Shown in pieces: positions 7,909-17,866 of a DNA stretch of 64,000 nt. Where the stretch lies: contig LMSR01000005.1 of the NCBI GenBank assembly GCA_001429555.1, positions 1 to 64,000 of the forward strand, given 5' to 3'. Below the pieces are notes generated by a model that saw only the letters and a list, made by a program, of their open reading frames with translations, was not told the origin of the DNA and made no database searches. This stretch comes from Nocardioides sp. Soil797. Its GTDB lineage: Bacteria > Actinomycetota > Actinomycetes > Propionibacteriales > Nocardioidaceae. Positions within the stretch are counted from its first letter, which is position 1; each line of letters starts with the position of its first letter. Made by a program: the position numbers and the translations under genes.

Positions 7909-8802
7909 GTGACTGAGGAACCCACTCGCAAGCGCGCGACGACCGAGGAGAAGAGCGGCAGTCGGCGTGACCTGACTCGTCCTGATGCGCCCGAGCCGCT
8001 GCCGCACCCGGTGGCCGACAACCACTGCCACATCGACATCGTCGACGGCGACGACTGGTTCCGCACCGAGCAGGCGATCGCGGCTGCCAAGGACGTCAAC
8101 GTCACCCGCATCGTGCAGGTGGGCTGTGACCTGCCGGGCGCGCGCTGGGCGGTCGAGGCCGCCGGGCAGTACGACGAGCTGGTGGCCGCGGTCGCGCTGC
8201 ACCCGAACGAGGCCCCTCGCCTCGCCGCGGAGGGACAGCTCGACGAAGCCCTCCGGGAGATCGAGGCGCTGGCCGGGAGTGACGTCGTACGAGCCGTGGG
8301 GGAGACCGGGCTCGACTACTTCCGCACCGACGAGGGGGGTCGTGAGGCGCAGCACGCGTCCTTCCGGGCCCACATCGACCTGGCCAAGCGCCTCGGCAAG
8401 ACCTTGATGATCCATGACCGGGACGCGCACGACGACGTGCTCCGGATCATCGACGAGGAGGGTGCACCGGAGCGGTGGGTGATGCACTGCTTCTCCGGCG
8501 ATGCCGAGTTCGCCGAGCAATGCCTACGCCGTGGTGCTCACCTGAGCTTCGCGGGAACGGTCACCTTCAAGAACGCCCAGCCCCTGCGCGAGGCGTTGCT
8601 GGTCACCCCGCAGGACCGGATCCTGGTCGAGACCGACGCCCCGTTCCTGACCCCGCATCCGTTGCGGGGACGCCCCAATGCGTCGTACCTGGTTCCGCTC
8701 ACGGTGCGAGCGATGGCCGAGGTGCGCGGGGACGATCTGGGACAGCTGTGCGCTGCGATCGATGTGAACACCACCACGGTCTACGGAAAATGGAGAGCGT
8801 GA
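7909..8802 (+). CDS. tatD: TatD family 3'-5' exonuclease/deoxyribonuclease
   Basis: A 297-residue TIM-barrel metal-dependent hydrolase. Seen: 'DNHCHIDI' (HxH metal ligands), 'ALHPNEA', 'RAVGETGLDYFR' (metal-ligand Glu), 'LMIHDRDAHDDVL', 'WVMHCFSGD' and 'LVETDAPFLTPHPLRGRPN' (Asp ligand), all in the order and spacing of TatD/YcfH proteins. The first ~35 residues are a charged, probably disordered extension compared with most relatives. GTG start at 7909 follows a TAGGCT -10 directly, so the mRNA is likely leaderless. Order tatD-rpfB-rsmA-ispE is conserved in mycobacteria and other actinobacteria. Confidence 0.95.
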   Translation: MTEEPTRKRATTEEKSGSRRDLTRPDAPEPLPHPVADNHCHIDIVDGDDWFRTEQAIAAAKDVNVTRIVQVGCDLPGARWAVEAAGQYDELVAAVALHPNEAPRLAAEGQLDEALREIEALAGSDVVRAVGETGLDYFRTDEGGREAQHASFRAHIDLAKRLGKTLMIHDRDAHDDVLRIIDEEGAPERWVMHCFSGDAEFAEQCLRRGAHLSFAGTVTFKNAQPLREALLVTPQDRILVETDAPFLTPHPLRGRPNASYLVPLTVRAMAEVRGDDLGQLCAAIDVNTTTVYGKWRA

Positions 8803-8821
8803 ATCCCCATATCTGAGGCCC

Positions 8822-10215
<1,394 letters not shown>

Positions 10216-10310
10216 TCGCACGCCACTCCATGCGGGTCATGGGCCTGTCAGCACTTCGTGGCCGTCCCCGAGGGGCGCCGTGCGGCCGACGACCCTCCGG
10301 CGATGACCAC

Positions 10311-10316
10311 TAGGCT
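10311..10316 (+). promoter_or_regulatory. -10 element of rsmA (leaderless)
   Basis: TAGGCT 7 nt before the rsmA ATG, identical to the tatD element; implies a separate leaderless transcript for rsmA-ispE-ABC-F. Confidence 0.55.
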
Positions 10317-10323
10317 GACTCCC

Positions 10324-11196
10324 ATGCCTGATGCACAACGCCCCTCCGCCGGGCCGAGACTCCTCGGCCCGGCGGAAGTGCGTTCGCTGGCCGCGGAGCT
10401 CGACATCCGGCCGACGAAGCAGAAGGGCCAGAACTTCGTCATCGACGCCAACACGTGCCGCCGCATCGTGCGCGCGTCGTCGATCACCGGTGACGACGTC
10501 GTGGTCGAGATCGGTCCCGGTCTCGGCTCACTGACCCTGGCCCTGCTCGAGACGGCCCAGCGGGTGCTGGTCATCGAAATCGACGACAAGCTGGCCGCGG
10601 CACTGCCGCGCACCATCGCAGAGTTCGCCCCCGACCACGTCGACCGCTTCGAGCTGGTTCACGCCGACGCGCTCCGGGTCGCCGAGCTCCCCGGGCCCCC
10701 GCCGACCGCCCTGGTCGCCAACCTGCCCTACAACGTCTCCGTGCCGGTGCTGCTGCACCTGCTCACCCTGCTGCCCAGCCTCGAGCGCGGGCTGGTGATG
10801 GTGCAGGCCGAGGTCGCGGACCGGCTGGCCGCCGCCCCCGGCTCCAAGGTGTACGGCGTCCCGTCGGTCAAGGCCGCCTGGTTCGCCGACGTACGCCGTG
10901 CCGGCGCAGTGGGACGCAACGTGTTCTGGCCCGCCCCCAACGTCGACTCCGGCCTGGTCGCCTGGACCCGCCGCGAACCCCCGGTCACCCGGGCCACCCG
11001 GCAGCAGGTGTTCGAGGTCGTGGACGCCGCCTTCGCCCAGCGCCGCAAGACCCTGCGCTCGACGCTGAAGAACCTGGCCGGATCCGCCGAGGCCGCCGAG
11101 CGCGCCCTGGCCCATGCCGGCGTCGACCCGATGGCCCGTGGAGAGGTGCTTGACGTGAACGACTTCGCCCTGATCGCCGAGGGACTGCATGCCTGA
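10324..11196 (+). CDS. rsmA: 16S rRNA (adenine1518/1519-N6)-dimethyltransferase
   Basis: A 290-residue KsgA/Dim1-family enzyme that dimethylates A1518 and A1519 near the 3' end of 16S rRNA during small-subunit maturation. Seen: '[21 protein letters not shown]', SAM motif I '[16 protein letters not shown]', '[11 protein letters not shown]', the catalytic motif IV '[13 protein letters not shown]', and C-terminal '[15 protein letters not shown]'. The ATG at 10324 follows TAGGCT by 7 nt. The stop overlaps the ispE start by 8 nt, so the two are translationally coupled, as in other actinobacteria. Confidence 0.96.
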   Translation: MPDAQRPSAGPRLLGPAEVRSLAAELDIRPTKQKGQNFVIDANTCRRIVRASSITGDDVVVEIGPGLGSLTLALLETAQRVLVIEIDDKLAAALPRTIAEFAPDHVDRFELVHADALRVAELPGPPPTALVANLPYNVSVPVLLHLLTLLPSLERGLVMVQAEVADRLAAAPGSKVYGVPSVKAAWFADVRRAGAVGRNVFWPAPNVDSGLVAWTRREPPVTRATRQQVFEVVDAAFAQRRKTLRSTLKNLAGSAEAAERALAHAGVDPMARGEVLDVNDFALIAEGLHA

Positions 11197-12100
11197 GCCC
11201 GTGCTCGCCGAGGTGAGCGTGCGTGCCCCAGCCAAGATCAACCTGCACCTGGGCGTGGGCCCGGTGCGCGCCGACGGGTTTCACCCGTTGGCCACCGCCT
11301 ACCAGGCGATCTCACTCTTCTCGACCGTCACCGCGCGTCCGGCCGAGGAATGGTCGATCACCTGCACGGCATCCGACGACATCGACGTGAGCTCGGTGCC
11401 GCTCGACGACAGCAACCTCGCCCTGCGCGCAGCTCGCCTGTTGGCCGAGCACGGCGGTGTCACCACACCGGTCTCGCTGCACATCGACAAGGGCATCCCG
11501 GTCGCGGGCGGGCTGGCCGGCGGCTCCGCGGACGGCGCCGCCGCGCTGCTGGCCTGCGACACCCTCTGGGGCCTTCGGACGCCGCGCGCACAACTGCTCG
11601 AGCTGGCCGGGCGCCTCGGCTCCGACGTCCCGTTCGGGCTGGTCGGTGGCTCTGCTGCCGGCCACGGTCGCGGTGAGGTGGTCACCGAGCTGGGCGATGT
11701 CGGCACCTATGACTGGGTGGTCCTGACCAACCCACGGGGCATGTCGACACCGGCGGTCTACGCCGAGTTCGACGAGCTCACCGACGGGCAGTCGATCCCC
11801 GACCCCGAGATCCCTGCCGAGCTGATCGATGCGCTGGCCGCGGGCGACGTCCGCGCCCTGGCCGGCTCGGTCGGCAACGACCTGCAGCCGGCCTCGTTGC
11901 GGTTGCGCCCCGAGCTGGCCGAGGCGATGCAGGCCGGCCTGGACGCCAGCGCCCTGGCGGCCCTGGTCTCCGGCTCCGGGCCGACCTGCCTGTTCCTCTG
12001 CGAGGACACCGGCCATGCCAGGCAGGTGGCGGACGTGCTGTCGGCGTACGGCCGAGCCGTGCTGGCCAGCGGTCCGGTGTCAGGGGCGAGGGTGCTCTGA
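11189..12100 (+). CDS. ispE: 4-diphosphocytidyl-2-C-methyl-D-erythritol kinase
   Basis: A 303-residue GHMP kinase of the MEP isoprenoid pathway, phosphorylating the 2-hydroxyl of CDP-methylerythritol. Seen: '[22 protein letters not shown]' (substrate-binding Lys/Asn), the ATP-binding glycine-rich '[20 protein letters not shown]', '[18 protein letters not shown]' and C-terminal '[12 protein letters not shown]'. Length is family-typical. It overlaps rsmA by 8 nt and its TGA shares one base with the ATG of the next gene. Confidence 0.96.
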   Translation: MPEPVLAEVSVRAPAKINLHLGVGPVRADGFHPLATAYQAISLFSTVTARPAEEWSITCTASDDIDVSSVPLDDSNLALRAARLLAEHGGVTTPVSLHIDKGIPVAGGLAGGSADGAAALLACDTLWGLRTPRAQLLELAGRLGSDVPFGLVGGSAAGHGRGEVVTELGDVGTYDWVVLTNPRGMSTPAVYAEFDELTDGQSIPDPEIPAELIDALAAGDVRALAGSVGNDLQPASLRLRPELAEAMQAGLDASALAALVSGSGPTCLFLCEDTGHARQVADVLSAYGRAVLASGPVSGARVL

Positions 12101-13896
12101 TGGCCAACCTCGTCAACCTCGAGAAGGTCTCCAAGTCGTACGGCGTCCGGCCGCTGCTCAGTGAGGTGTCCCTCGGCATCTCGCGTGGCGAGCGGATCGG
12201 CATCGTCGGGCGCAACGGCGACGGCAAGACCACTCTGCTTGAAGTGATGGCCGGCATCGAGGAGCCGGACACGGGGCGCGTCTCGAAGACCCGTGGTCTG
12301 CACATCGGCTATCTCCACCAGGGCGACGAGCTCGTCGACACACATTCGGTGCGCGAAGCCGTGCTCGGTGGCAAGGACGACCACGAGTGGGCGGCGGACT
12401 CCACCACACGCGAGATCGTCGAGGTGCTGCTGGCCGGGGTCTCCCTCGACCGCCCGGTGCTCGGTCTCTCCGGTGGCGAGCGGCGGCGGTGCTCGTTGGC
12501 CGCGCTGCTGCTCGACGAGCACGACCTGGTCATCCTCGACGAGCCGACCAACCACCTCGACGTCGAAGCGGTAGCCTGGCTGGCCCGCCATCTCAACCAC
12601 CTGTCGTCGGCACTCGTCGTGGTCACCCACGACCGCTGGTTCCTCGACGAGGTCTGCCAGTTCACGTGGGAGGTCCACGACGGCGTCGTCGACTCCTACG
12701 AGGGCGGGTATGCCGCGTTCGTCCTGGCCAAGGCCGAGCGTCAGCGTCAGGCGTCGGCCTCGGAGACCCGGCGGCAGAACCTAGCGCGCAAGGAGCTGGC
12801 CTGGCTGCGCCGCGGTGCCCCGGCACGCACGTCGAAGCCGAAGTTCCGCATCGACGCGGCGAACGCCCTGATCGAGGACGTGCCGCCACCGCGTGACCGG
12901 CTCGAGCTGCAGAAGTTCGCCACCCAACGGCTCGGCAAGGACGTCATCGACATCGAGGACGTCGACCTCTTCCGTGGCGAGCGCCAGCTGCTCGACCACG
13001 CCACCTGGCGGATCGGGCCAGGCGACCGGATCGGCATCGTGGGCGTCAACGGTGCTGGGAAGACCTCCGTGCTCTCACTGATCTCCGGTGACCTGGCCCC
13101 GAGCGTCGGCAAGGTCAAGCAGGGGCGCACGGTCGCCATGCAACACCTGACCCAGGCCCTCGACGACCTCGACCCCGAGCAGCGGGTGCTGGCCAGTGTC
13201 GAGTCCGTTCGCCGGATCACGAAGACGGTCGACGGCGAGATCACCGCCACCTCGATGCTCGAGCGCTTCGGTTTCACCGGGGACCGGCTCACCGCGCGCA
13301 TCGGCGATCTCTCGGGTGGGGAGCGGCGGCGCTTCCAGATGCTTCGGCTGCTGCTGACCGAGCCCAACGTGCTGCTTCTCGACGAGCCGACCAACGACCT
13401 CGACATTGACACCCTCAACGTGCTCGAGGACTTCCTCGACGGCTGGCCCGGCACGCTGATCGTGGTCTCCCACGACCGTTACTTCCTCGAGCGGGTCACC
13501 GACTCGGTGTGGGCGCTCCTCGGTGACGGCCAGATCTCGATGCTGCCCCGAGGGGTGGACGAATACCTCGAGAGGCGGGCAGCCTCACTGCACGTCGCCA
13601 CGGCGAACGAGCCTCCGACCGCGAGCAACGAGCGGTCGGCCGTCGGCCCGTCGCCGGTTTCGGCCAAGGCGAAGCCGGGTGGTGCGGAGGAGCGGGCAGC
13701 GCGGAAGGTGGTCGAGCGGATCGATCGTCGGCTCGCCAAGATCGCCGAGCTGGAGGCCGGGCTCAACGCCCAGATCGCCGAGCACGCCCACGACTACACC
13801 AAGCTCGCCGACCTCAGTGCCGACCTCAACGTGCTCCATGCGGAAAAGGAAGAGCTCGAGTTGGAGTGGCTCGAGGCCGCCGAAGCCCTGGAGTAG
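12100..13896 (+). CDS. ABC-F family ATPase (Uup/EttA-like, ribosome-associated)
   Basis: A 598-residue soluble protein with two ABC ATPase domains and no membrane segments, hallmark of ABC-F translation factors. Domain 1 has Walker A 'GRNGDGKTT', signature 'LSGGERRRC' and Walker B 'LVILDEPTNHLD'; domain 2 has 'GVNGAGKTS', 'LSGGERRRF' and 'VLLLDEPTNDLD'. The inter-domain linker (about residues 210-270) is rich in basic residues, and a C-terminal coiled coil (about 525-598, 'VVERIDRRLAKIAELEAGLNA') resembles the Uup C-terminal domain. Last gene of the rsmA-ispE unit. The conserved position next to ispE occurs in many actinobacteria. Antibiotic-resistance function is possible for this family but nothing here indicates it. 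Confidence 0.92.
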   Translation: MANLVNLEKVSKSYGVRPLLSEVSLGISRGERIGIVGRNGDGKTTLLEVMAGIEEPDTGRVSKTRGLHIGYLHQGDELVDTHSVREAVLGGKDDHEWAADSTTREIVEVLLAGVSLDRPVLGLSGGERRRCSLAALLLDEHDLVILDEPTNHLDVEAVAWLARHLNHLSSALVVVTHDRWFLDEVCQFTWEVHDGVVDSYEGGYAAFVLAKAERQRQASASETRRQNLARKELAWLRRGAPARTSKPKFRIDAANALIEDVPPPRDRLELQKFATQRLGKDVIDIEDVDLFRGERQLLDHATWRIGPGDRIGIVGVNGAGKTSVLSLISGDLAPSVGKVKQGRTVAMQHLTQALDDLDPEQRVLASVESVRRITKTVDGEITATSMLERFGFTGDRLTARIGDLSGGERRRFQMLRLLLTEPNVLLLDEPTNDLDIDTLNVLEDFLDGWPGTLIVVSHDRYFLERVTDSVWALLGDGQISMLPRGVDEYLERRAASLHVATANEPPTASNERSAVGPSPVSAKAKPGGAEERAARKVVERIDRRLAKIAELEAGLNAQIAEHAHDYTKLADLSADLNVLHAEKEELELEWLEAAEALE

Positions 13897-13912
13897 TCCG
13901 AGTGGCATCGTT

Positions 13913-13951
13913 GTGTGGATTCTCCCGGGAGTCGCGCCGGAAGATCCACAC
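13913..13951 (+). terminator. Hairpin after the ABC-F gene
   Basis: GTGTGGAT (13913-13920) pairs with ATCCACAC (13944-13951); the loop contains a CTCCCGGGAG palindrome that can form a second small hairpin. No U-tract follows. Confidence 0.45.
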
Positions 13952-14002
13952 TGAGGTGAAAACCGCTCGCAAGTGCGACCACGCGCGAGGGACGCTTGAG
14001 CC

Positions 14003-14746
14003 ATGGAACTGACCGAGGACTCCTTCCGCGCCCTGGCCCGCAGCTCGCCGTGGCGCTGGCAGGGCCTGCACTTCCGCCGACACGGCGACGAGCCCGTCGA
14101 GGCCTGGGTCGACCGGCCCGGCCGGCTACGCGTCGTCGATGCCGACGGCCGGGTCACCAATGAGGTCGTCGATCTCTCCGACGGCTCGGGAGTGGTCAGC
14201 ATGGTGAGCGTCTACTCCACGGACGACGAGGTGCCGCCGCGCAAGCCGACTCTCGTTCGTCAGTGGCCGCACGAGGCGCAGCCCGTGCTCGACTCCGACG
14301 GGCTCGTCACCGAGCGGCCGGACGACTTCGTGGAACGCGACGGTGACCTGGTCACGATCGACTACGGCGACCCGATGTACGTCAACTACCACTGGGTGGC
14401 GATGCTCGATCCCCGCGAGCTGGCCGACCACACGTCGATCACCGAGCTGCGCACCGACGAGCACCGCGGACGTCCTGTCTGGCGGGCCCGCGTCGAACCC
14501 GTCGATGGCTACGACCCGACCTGCGGTTGCTGCGCCCTGCTCTGGTCGGAGATCTCCGATCGCGACGAGTACGACGACGATGACAGCTGGCGGTCCGATC
14601 CGAACCGGCTCTACCCCGCGGCGTACGACGTGGCGCTCGACGTGGAGACCGGCGTGGTCGTGCTCCTCGAGCCGATCGGCGAGTCGAGCGAGGACAACCG
14701 TCTCGACGTGGAGATCGTCGAAGCCACCGCCTGGCCGGCCCGCTGA
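14003..14746 (+). CDS. Hypothetical protein with CGCC motif
   Basis: A 247-residue soluble protein without signal peptide or membrane segment. It is acidic, rich in Asp/Glu/Arg/Trp, and begins 'MELTEDSFRALARSSPWRWQGLHF'. A central part reads 'YGDPMYVNYHWVAMLDPRELAD', and a CGCC cysteine cluster occurs at about residue 173 ('YDPTCGCCALLWSEISD'), followed by an acidic loop 'DRDEYDDDDSW'. The ending 'YPAAYDVALDVETGVVVLLEPIG' suggests a beta-rich domain. I do not recognise the family. Codon use matches neighbours. It stands alone, converging on the MarR-type gene. Confidence 0.75.
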   Translation: MELTEDSFRALARSSPWRWQGLHFRRHGDEPVEAWVDRPGRLRVVDADGRVTNEVVDLSDGSGVVSMVSVYSTDDEVPPRKPTLVRQWPHEAQPVLDSDGLVTERPDDFVERDGDLVTIDYGDPMYVNYHWVAMLDPRELADHTSITELRTDEHRGRPVWRARVEPVDGYDPTCGCCALLWSEISDRDEYDDDDSWRSDPNRLYPAAYDVALDVETGVVVLLEPIGESSEDNRLDVEIVEATAWPAR

Positions 14747-14787
14747 TCGGAACCAGTTGATCGGGACCCGCTGACCGGATTGGTCGG

Positions 14788-15279
14788 TCAGGTCTGGCTG
14801 AACGGCGACATCAGGGAACGGAGCAGGCTGGCGAGCTGTTTGCGGTCACGGGCGGAGAGATCGGTGAGGATCTCCCGCTCGGCATCGACCAGCGCCTCGA
14901 ACGCGCCGTCCACCGCGCTGCGGCCCTCGGGGGTCAGCTTGACCAGCACCCCGCGACGATCGTTCGGGTCGGGGAGTCGCTCGACGAAGCCGCGGGCGGC
15001 CAGCCGGTCGACCCGGTTGGTCATCGTGCCCGAGGTGACCAGGGTCTCCTTGATCAGCTTGCCGGGGGAGAGCTCGTAGCTGCCGCCTGCTCGGCGCAGC
15101 GCTGCGAGCACGTCGAACTCCCAGGACTCGATGGCGTGGTCGGAGAAGGCCGTCCGTCGAGCCAGGTCGAGCAGTCGTGACAGACGGCTGATGCGACTGA
15201 ACACCTCGACCGGACCGAGGTCGAGGTCGGCGCGCTCACGTCCCCACGCGTCGACCAGGTCGTCCACTTCATCGCGCAT
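14788..15279 (-). CDS. MarR family transcriptional regulator
   Basis: A 163-residue winged-helix regulator: N-terminal dimerisation helix, 'ESWEFDVLAALRRAGGSYELSPGKLIKETLVTSGTMTNRVDRLAARGFVERLPDPNDRRGVLVKLTPEGRSAVDGA' region with recognition helix (TSGTMTNRVDRL) and wing ('DPNDRRGVLVKL'), then C-terminal helices. This DNA-binding core is standard MarR. It is divergent from the methyltransferase gene, and the intergenic region holds a 22-bp perfect palindrome and a related 13-bp palindrome, so it very probably represses both directions. Ligand unknown. Confidence 0.93.
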   Translation of the reverse strand: MRDEVDDLVDAWGRERADLDLGPVEVFSRISRLSRLLDLARRTAFSDHAIESWEFDVLAALRRAGGSYELSPGKLIKETLVTSGTMTNRVDRLAARGFVERLPDPNDRRGVLVKLTPEGRSAVDGAFEALVDAEREILTDLSARDRKQLASLLRSLMSPFSQT

Positions 15280-15297
15280 GCCGTCCAGCGTAACGGA

Positions 15298-15360
15298 TCA
15301 AGAATCTTGACATCGAGAAAGTGTCGCGCAACACTGAATGTATCTTGACGTCAAGATACA
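15298..15360. promoter_or_regulatory. Pair of MarR-type operators
   Basis: A 13-nt palindrome TCAAGAATCTTGA at 15298-15310 and a 22-nt perfect palindrome at 15339-15360 (core ATCTTGACGTCAAGAT) share the half-site ATCTTGA/TCAAGAT. The larger one ends 12 nt before the methyltransferase ATG, overlapping its likely ribosome-binding/promoter region. Confidence 0.75.
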
Positions 15361-15371
15361 TTGGAGAGCAG

Positions 15372-16154
15372 ATGAGCCACAGCTGGGACCCGAACCAATA
15401 CCTCACCTATGCCGACGAGCGCGGCAGACCGTTCTTCGACCTGGTCAACCGAGTGCGCGCCGAGGCACCCCGCACGGTCGTCGACCTCGGCTGTGGGCCG
15501 GGCAACCTGACCGCCACCCTGGCCGCGCGATGGCCGGAAGCGGCTGTCCGGGGCCTGGACAGCTCCGCAGAGATGATCGCGGCCGCGCCGTCCTTCGCCG
15601 GGGTCGACTTCGCAGTCGGAGACCTGCGTGAGTGGGTCGACGGCGCCGAGCCCGTCGACGTACTCATCTCCAACGCGACGTTGCAGTGGGTCGACGGCCA
15701 CCTCGACCTCCTTCCGCAGCTGGCCGCTGCAGTGCGTCCCGGCGGTTGGCTCGCCTTCCAGGTGCCGGGCAACTTCGGCGAGCCCAGCCACACCATCCGC
15801 ACCGAGCTCGCGACCGACGAGCGGTTCGCGCCGTACCTCGACGACGTCGCCGTGCCCAGCTCCCACGACCCGGCCGACTACCAGCGCCGCTTGGCCGGCC
15901 TCGGTCTCAGTGTCGACGCCTGGGAGACGACCTACCTGCACGTCCTCCACGGCGACGACGCGGTCTTCGAGTGGGTCACCGGCACCGGTGCCCGGCCGAC
16001 CATTCAGGCGCTGCCCGACGACGGCACCCGCAAGGCGTTCACGGACGAGTTCCGGCGGCGGCTGCGCGAGGCCTACCCGAGCGAGCGCTCCGGCGTGTTG
16101 TTGCCGTTCCGCCGTGTCTTCGTGGTGGCCCGGAAACCGGCGGTGAGTGCATGA
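15372..16154 (+). CDS. tam: SAM-dependent methyltransferase, trans-aconitate 2-methyltransferase-like
   Basis: A 260-residue class I methyltransferase. It starts 'SHSWDPNQYLTYADERGRPFFDLV', closely matching trans-aconitate methyltransferases (which begin with a W-dP..Y..y...R..P..dL pattern), followed by SAM motif I 'VVDLGCGPGNLTATLA', 'RGLDSSAEMI', and 'LISNATLQWVDGHLDLL'. Such enzymes esterify trans-aconitate, an inhibitor of aconitase formed from cis-aconitate. ATG 15372 has GGAGAG 4 nt upstream and lies just after the MarR palindrome; its stop overlaps the VOC gene start (ATGA). The regulator therefore likely controls both genes. Substrate assignment rests on motif similarity only. Confidence 0.82.
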   Translation: MSHSWDPNQYLTYADERGRPFFDLVNRVRAEAPRTVVDLGCGPGNLTATLAARWPEAAVRGLDSSAEMIAAAPSFAGVDFAVGDLREWVDGAEPVDVLISNATLQWVDGHLDLLPQLAAAVRPGGWLAFQVPGNFGEPSHTIRTELATDERFAPYLDDVAVPSSHDPADYQRRLAGLGLSVDAWETTYLHVLHGDDAVFEWVTGTGARPTIQALPDDGTRKAFTDEFRRRLREAYPSERSGVLLPFRRVFVVARKPAVSA

Positions 16155-16540
16155 GGCTGCACCACGTGCAGGTCGCCTGCCCGCCCGGGGGAGAGAGCGG
16201 TGCCCGCCGGTTCCATGCCGACGGGCTGGGCATGACCGAGGTCGCCAAGCCGGCCGAGCTGGCAGTGCGCGGTGGTTGCTGGTTCCGGGCGTACGACGAC
16301 GAAGGTGGCGTCACGGCCGAGATCCATGTGGGGGTGGAGGAGCCGTTCACTCCGGCACGCAAGGCCCATCCGGCGCTGGTGCTGGAATCGACCGAGGAGC
16401 TGGAAGCGGTGAGCGCGCGGCTGCAGCAGCTCGGCTTCGAGGTCGACTGGAGCGAGCGGCACACCTTCGACGGGCACCAGCGCTTCCACACCCGCGATGC
16501 GCACGGAAATCGGGTCGAAGTCCTCGCCCGGCAGGACTAG
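16151..16540 (+). CDS. VOC/glyoxalase-family protein
   Basis: A 129-residue vicinal-oxygen-chelate protein: first half starts 'MRLHHVQVACPPGGESGARRFHADGLGMTEV' (HHVQ metal-ligand strand), second half ends 'HTFDGHQRFHTRDAHGNRVEVLARQD' (typical 'f.DP.GN..el' ending). Enzymatic activity unknown; such small VOC proteins include isomerases, dioxygenases and drug-binding proteins. Its ATG overlaps the methyltransferase stop (ATGA), forming a two-gene operon under MarR-type control. Confidence 0.85.
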   Translation: MRLHHVQVACPPGGESGARRFHADGLGMTEVAKPAELAVRGGCWFRAYDDEGGVTAEIHVGVEEPFTPARKAHPALVLESTEELEAVSARLQQLGFEVDWSERHTFDGHQRFHTRDAHGNRVEVLARQD

Positions 16541-16576
16541 GGACATGGACTAGGGTCGGAACAGGAGGCGATCGCC

Positions 16577-17110
16577 ATGACCCAGACTGATTCCATTCCC
16601 CTTCTGGCCCGTGCCCTCGACCAGGCCGGTGACGTGCTGGCTGCGGTCCGCGAGGACCAGCTCGACGCCCCGACGCCGTGCGACGACTGGAGCGTCGCCC
16701 AGCTCGTGGGACACCTTACCGCGCTGCCCGGGCAGTTCCTGGCGATGGCTCGCAACGAGGAGGTCGACTGGTCGATCGAACCAGCGGCGCCCGGCTCGGG
16801 GTGGGCCTCCGGCTTCCGGTCGGATGCCGACGATCTGATCCACTTCTGGCACCAGGCCGGTGACGGGAGCTCCGCCGGTGGGGTCCCGGAGATGCCGGTG
16901 GCCGAGTTCGCCGTGCACACGTGGGACCTGGCCCGTGCGATCGGTTGGTCGCGGCCGCTGGACGAGGAGGTCGCGCGCTGCGGCTTGGGGTTCATGTCCT
17001 CGGCGTTGACCCCCGAGCGGCGCGGCGACGCGTTCGCCGCCGAGCGCCAGGTGCCTGACGATGCGTCGTACGTCGACCGACTGGCTGCCTTCGCGGGGCG
17101 CCAGCCCTGA
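16577..17110 (+). CDS. TIGR03086-type (DinB/mycothiol-dependent isomerase-like) protein
   Basis: A 177-residue four-helix protein of the DinB/YfiT-like superfamily, TIGR03086 type: 'RALDQAGDVLAAVREDQLDAPTPCDDWSVAQLVGHLTALP' and 'AEFAVHTWDLARAIG' are the two recurrent blocks, giving the His residues (GHL.., VHTWD) that bind metal in related mycothiol-dependent enzymes. The fold fits with a mycothiol-making actinobacterium. Specific reaction unknown. AGGAGG precedes the ATG at good spacing. It is followed by the converging TetR gene. Confidence 0.87.
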   Translation: MTQTDSIPLLARALDQAGDVLAAVREDQLDAPTPCDDWSVAQLVGHLTALPGQFLAMARNEEVDWSIEPAAPGSGWASGFRSDADDLIHFWHQAGDGSSAGGVPEMPVAEFAVHTWDLARAIGWSRPLDEEVARCGLGFMSSALTPERRGDAFAAERQVPDDASYVDRLAAFAGRQP

Positions 17111-17140
17111 CCTGGCCAGCGGTGACGTGGCCGGTCCGGG

Positions 17141-17785
17141 TCAGTCCTTGTGCTGGAGGACCGGCTTCTTCTCCAGTCCGGCCAACCCGTTCCAGGCCAG
17201 GTTGACGATGTGTGCGGTCACCACCTGCTTGGCCGGCTTGCGCCCGACCGAGAGCCACCACTGGCCGGTGGTGCCGACCATGCCGACCAACATCTGGGCA
17301 TACATCGGCGCCATCTTCGGGTCCAGGCCGCGCCTCTTGAACTGGTCGACCAGGATCCCCTCGACGCGGGTGGCGGTGTCGCCGATGATCGACTGGAAGC
17401 TCGCCCCCTGGGAGCCCATGGGGGAGTCGCGGACCAGGATCCGGAAACCGTCCGGCTGGGCCTCGATGTAGTCGAAGAGCGAGAGCGCGGCCTGTTCGAG
17501 GAGCTCGCGCGACGTGCCGCTGGTGAGGGCCCGGCGCATCTGGGTCAGCAGCACGGTCACCTCACGGTCGACGACCACCGCGTAGAGCCCTTCCTTGCCT
17601 CCGAAGTGTTCGTAGACCACGGGCTTGGAGACCTCGGCACGAGCCGCGACCTCCTCGACGGACGTGCCGTCGAAGCCGCGCTCGGCGAACAGGGTCCGGG
17701 CGATCTCGAGCAGCTGCTCGCGGCGTTCGGCAGCGGTCATCCGGCTGCGAGGGGTGGCCCGGCGTGCATTGCTCGAGGTCGGCAT
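17141..17785 (-). CDS. TetR family transcriptional regulator
   Basis: A 214-residue TetR regulator with N-terminal helix-turn-helix 'RREQLLEIARTLFAERGFDGTSVEEVAARAEVSKPVVYEHFGGKEGLYAVVVD' and an all-helical C-terminal ligand-binding part. The C-terminal 'MYAQMLVGMVGTTGQWWLSVGRKPAKQVVTAHIVNLAWNGLAGL' resembles mycobacterial TetR proteins linked to fatty-acid genes, and the acyl desaturase lies one gene away, so control of the desaturase is plausible but not shown. It is divergent from the lipoprotein gene; GGCCCATCCTG (17787-17797) and its inverted copy (17854-17864) flank the gap. Confidence 0.92.
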   Translation of the reverse strand: MPTSSNARRATPRSRMTAAERREQLLEIARTLFAERGFDGTSVEEVAARAEVSKPVVYEHFGGKEGLYAVVVDREVTVLLTQMRRALTSGTSRELLEQAALSLFDYIEAQPDGFRILVRDSPMGSQGASFQSIIGDTATRVEGILVDQFKRRGLDPKMAPMYAQMLVGMVGTTGQWWLSVGRKPAKQVVTAHIVNLAWNGLAGLEKKPVLQHKD

Positions 17786-17866
17786 CGGCCCATCCTGACA
17801 GGTGCCCGCCGTGACCGCTCCCGCCGCGGCGGTTTGTGACCCTTCTCCGGGGGCAGGATGGGCCGC

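Noticed and set aside
17787..17864. 11-bp inverted repeat between TetR and the lipoprotein gene as an operator
   Set aside because: The arms are 56 nt apart and overlap the start region of one gene, which is not typical TetR operator geometry; it may be chance, so it is mentioned only under the TetR gene.
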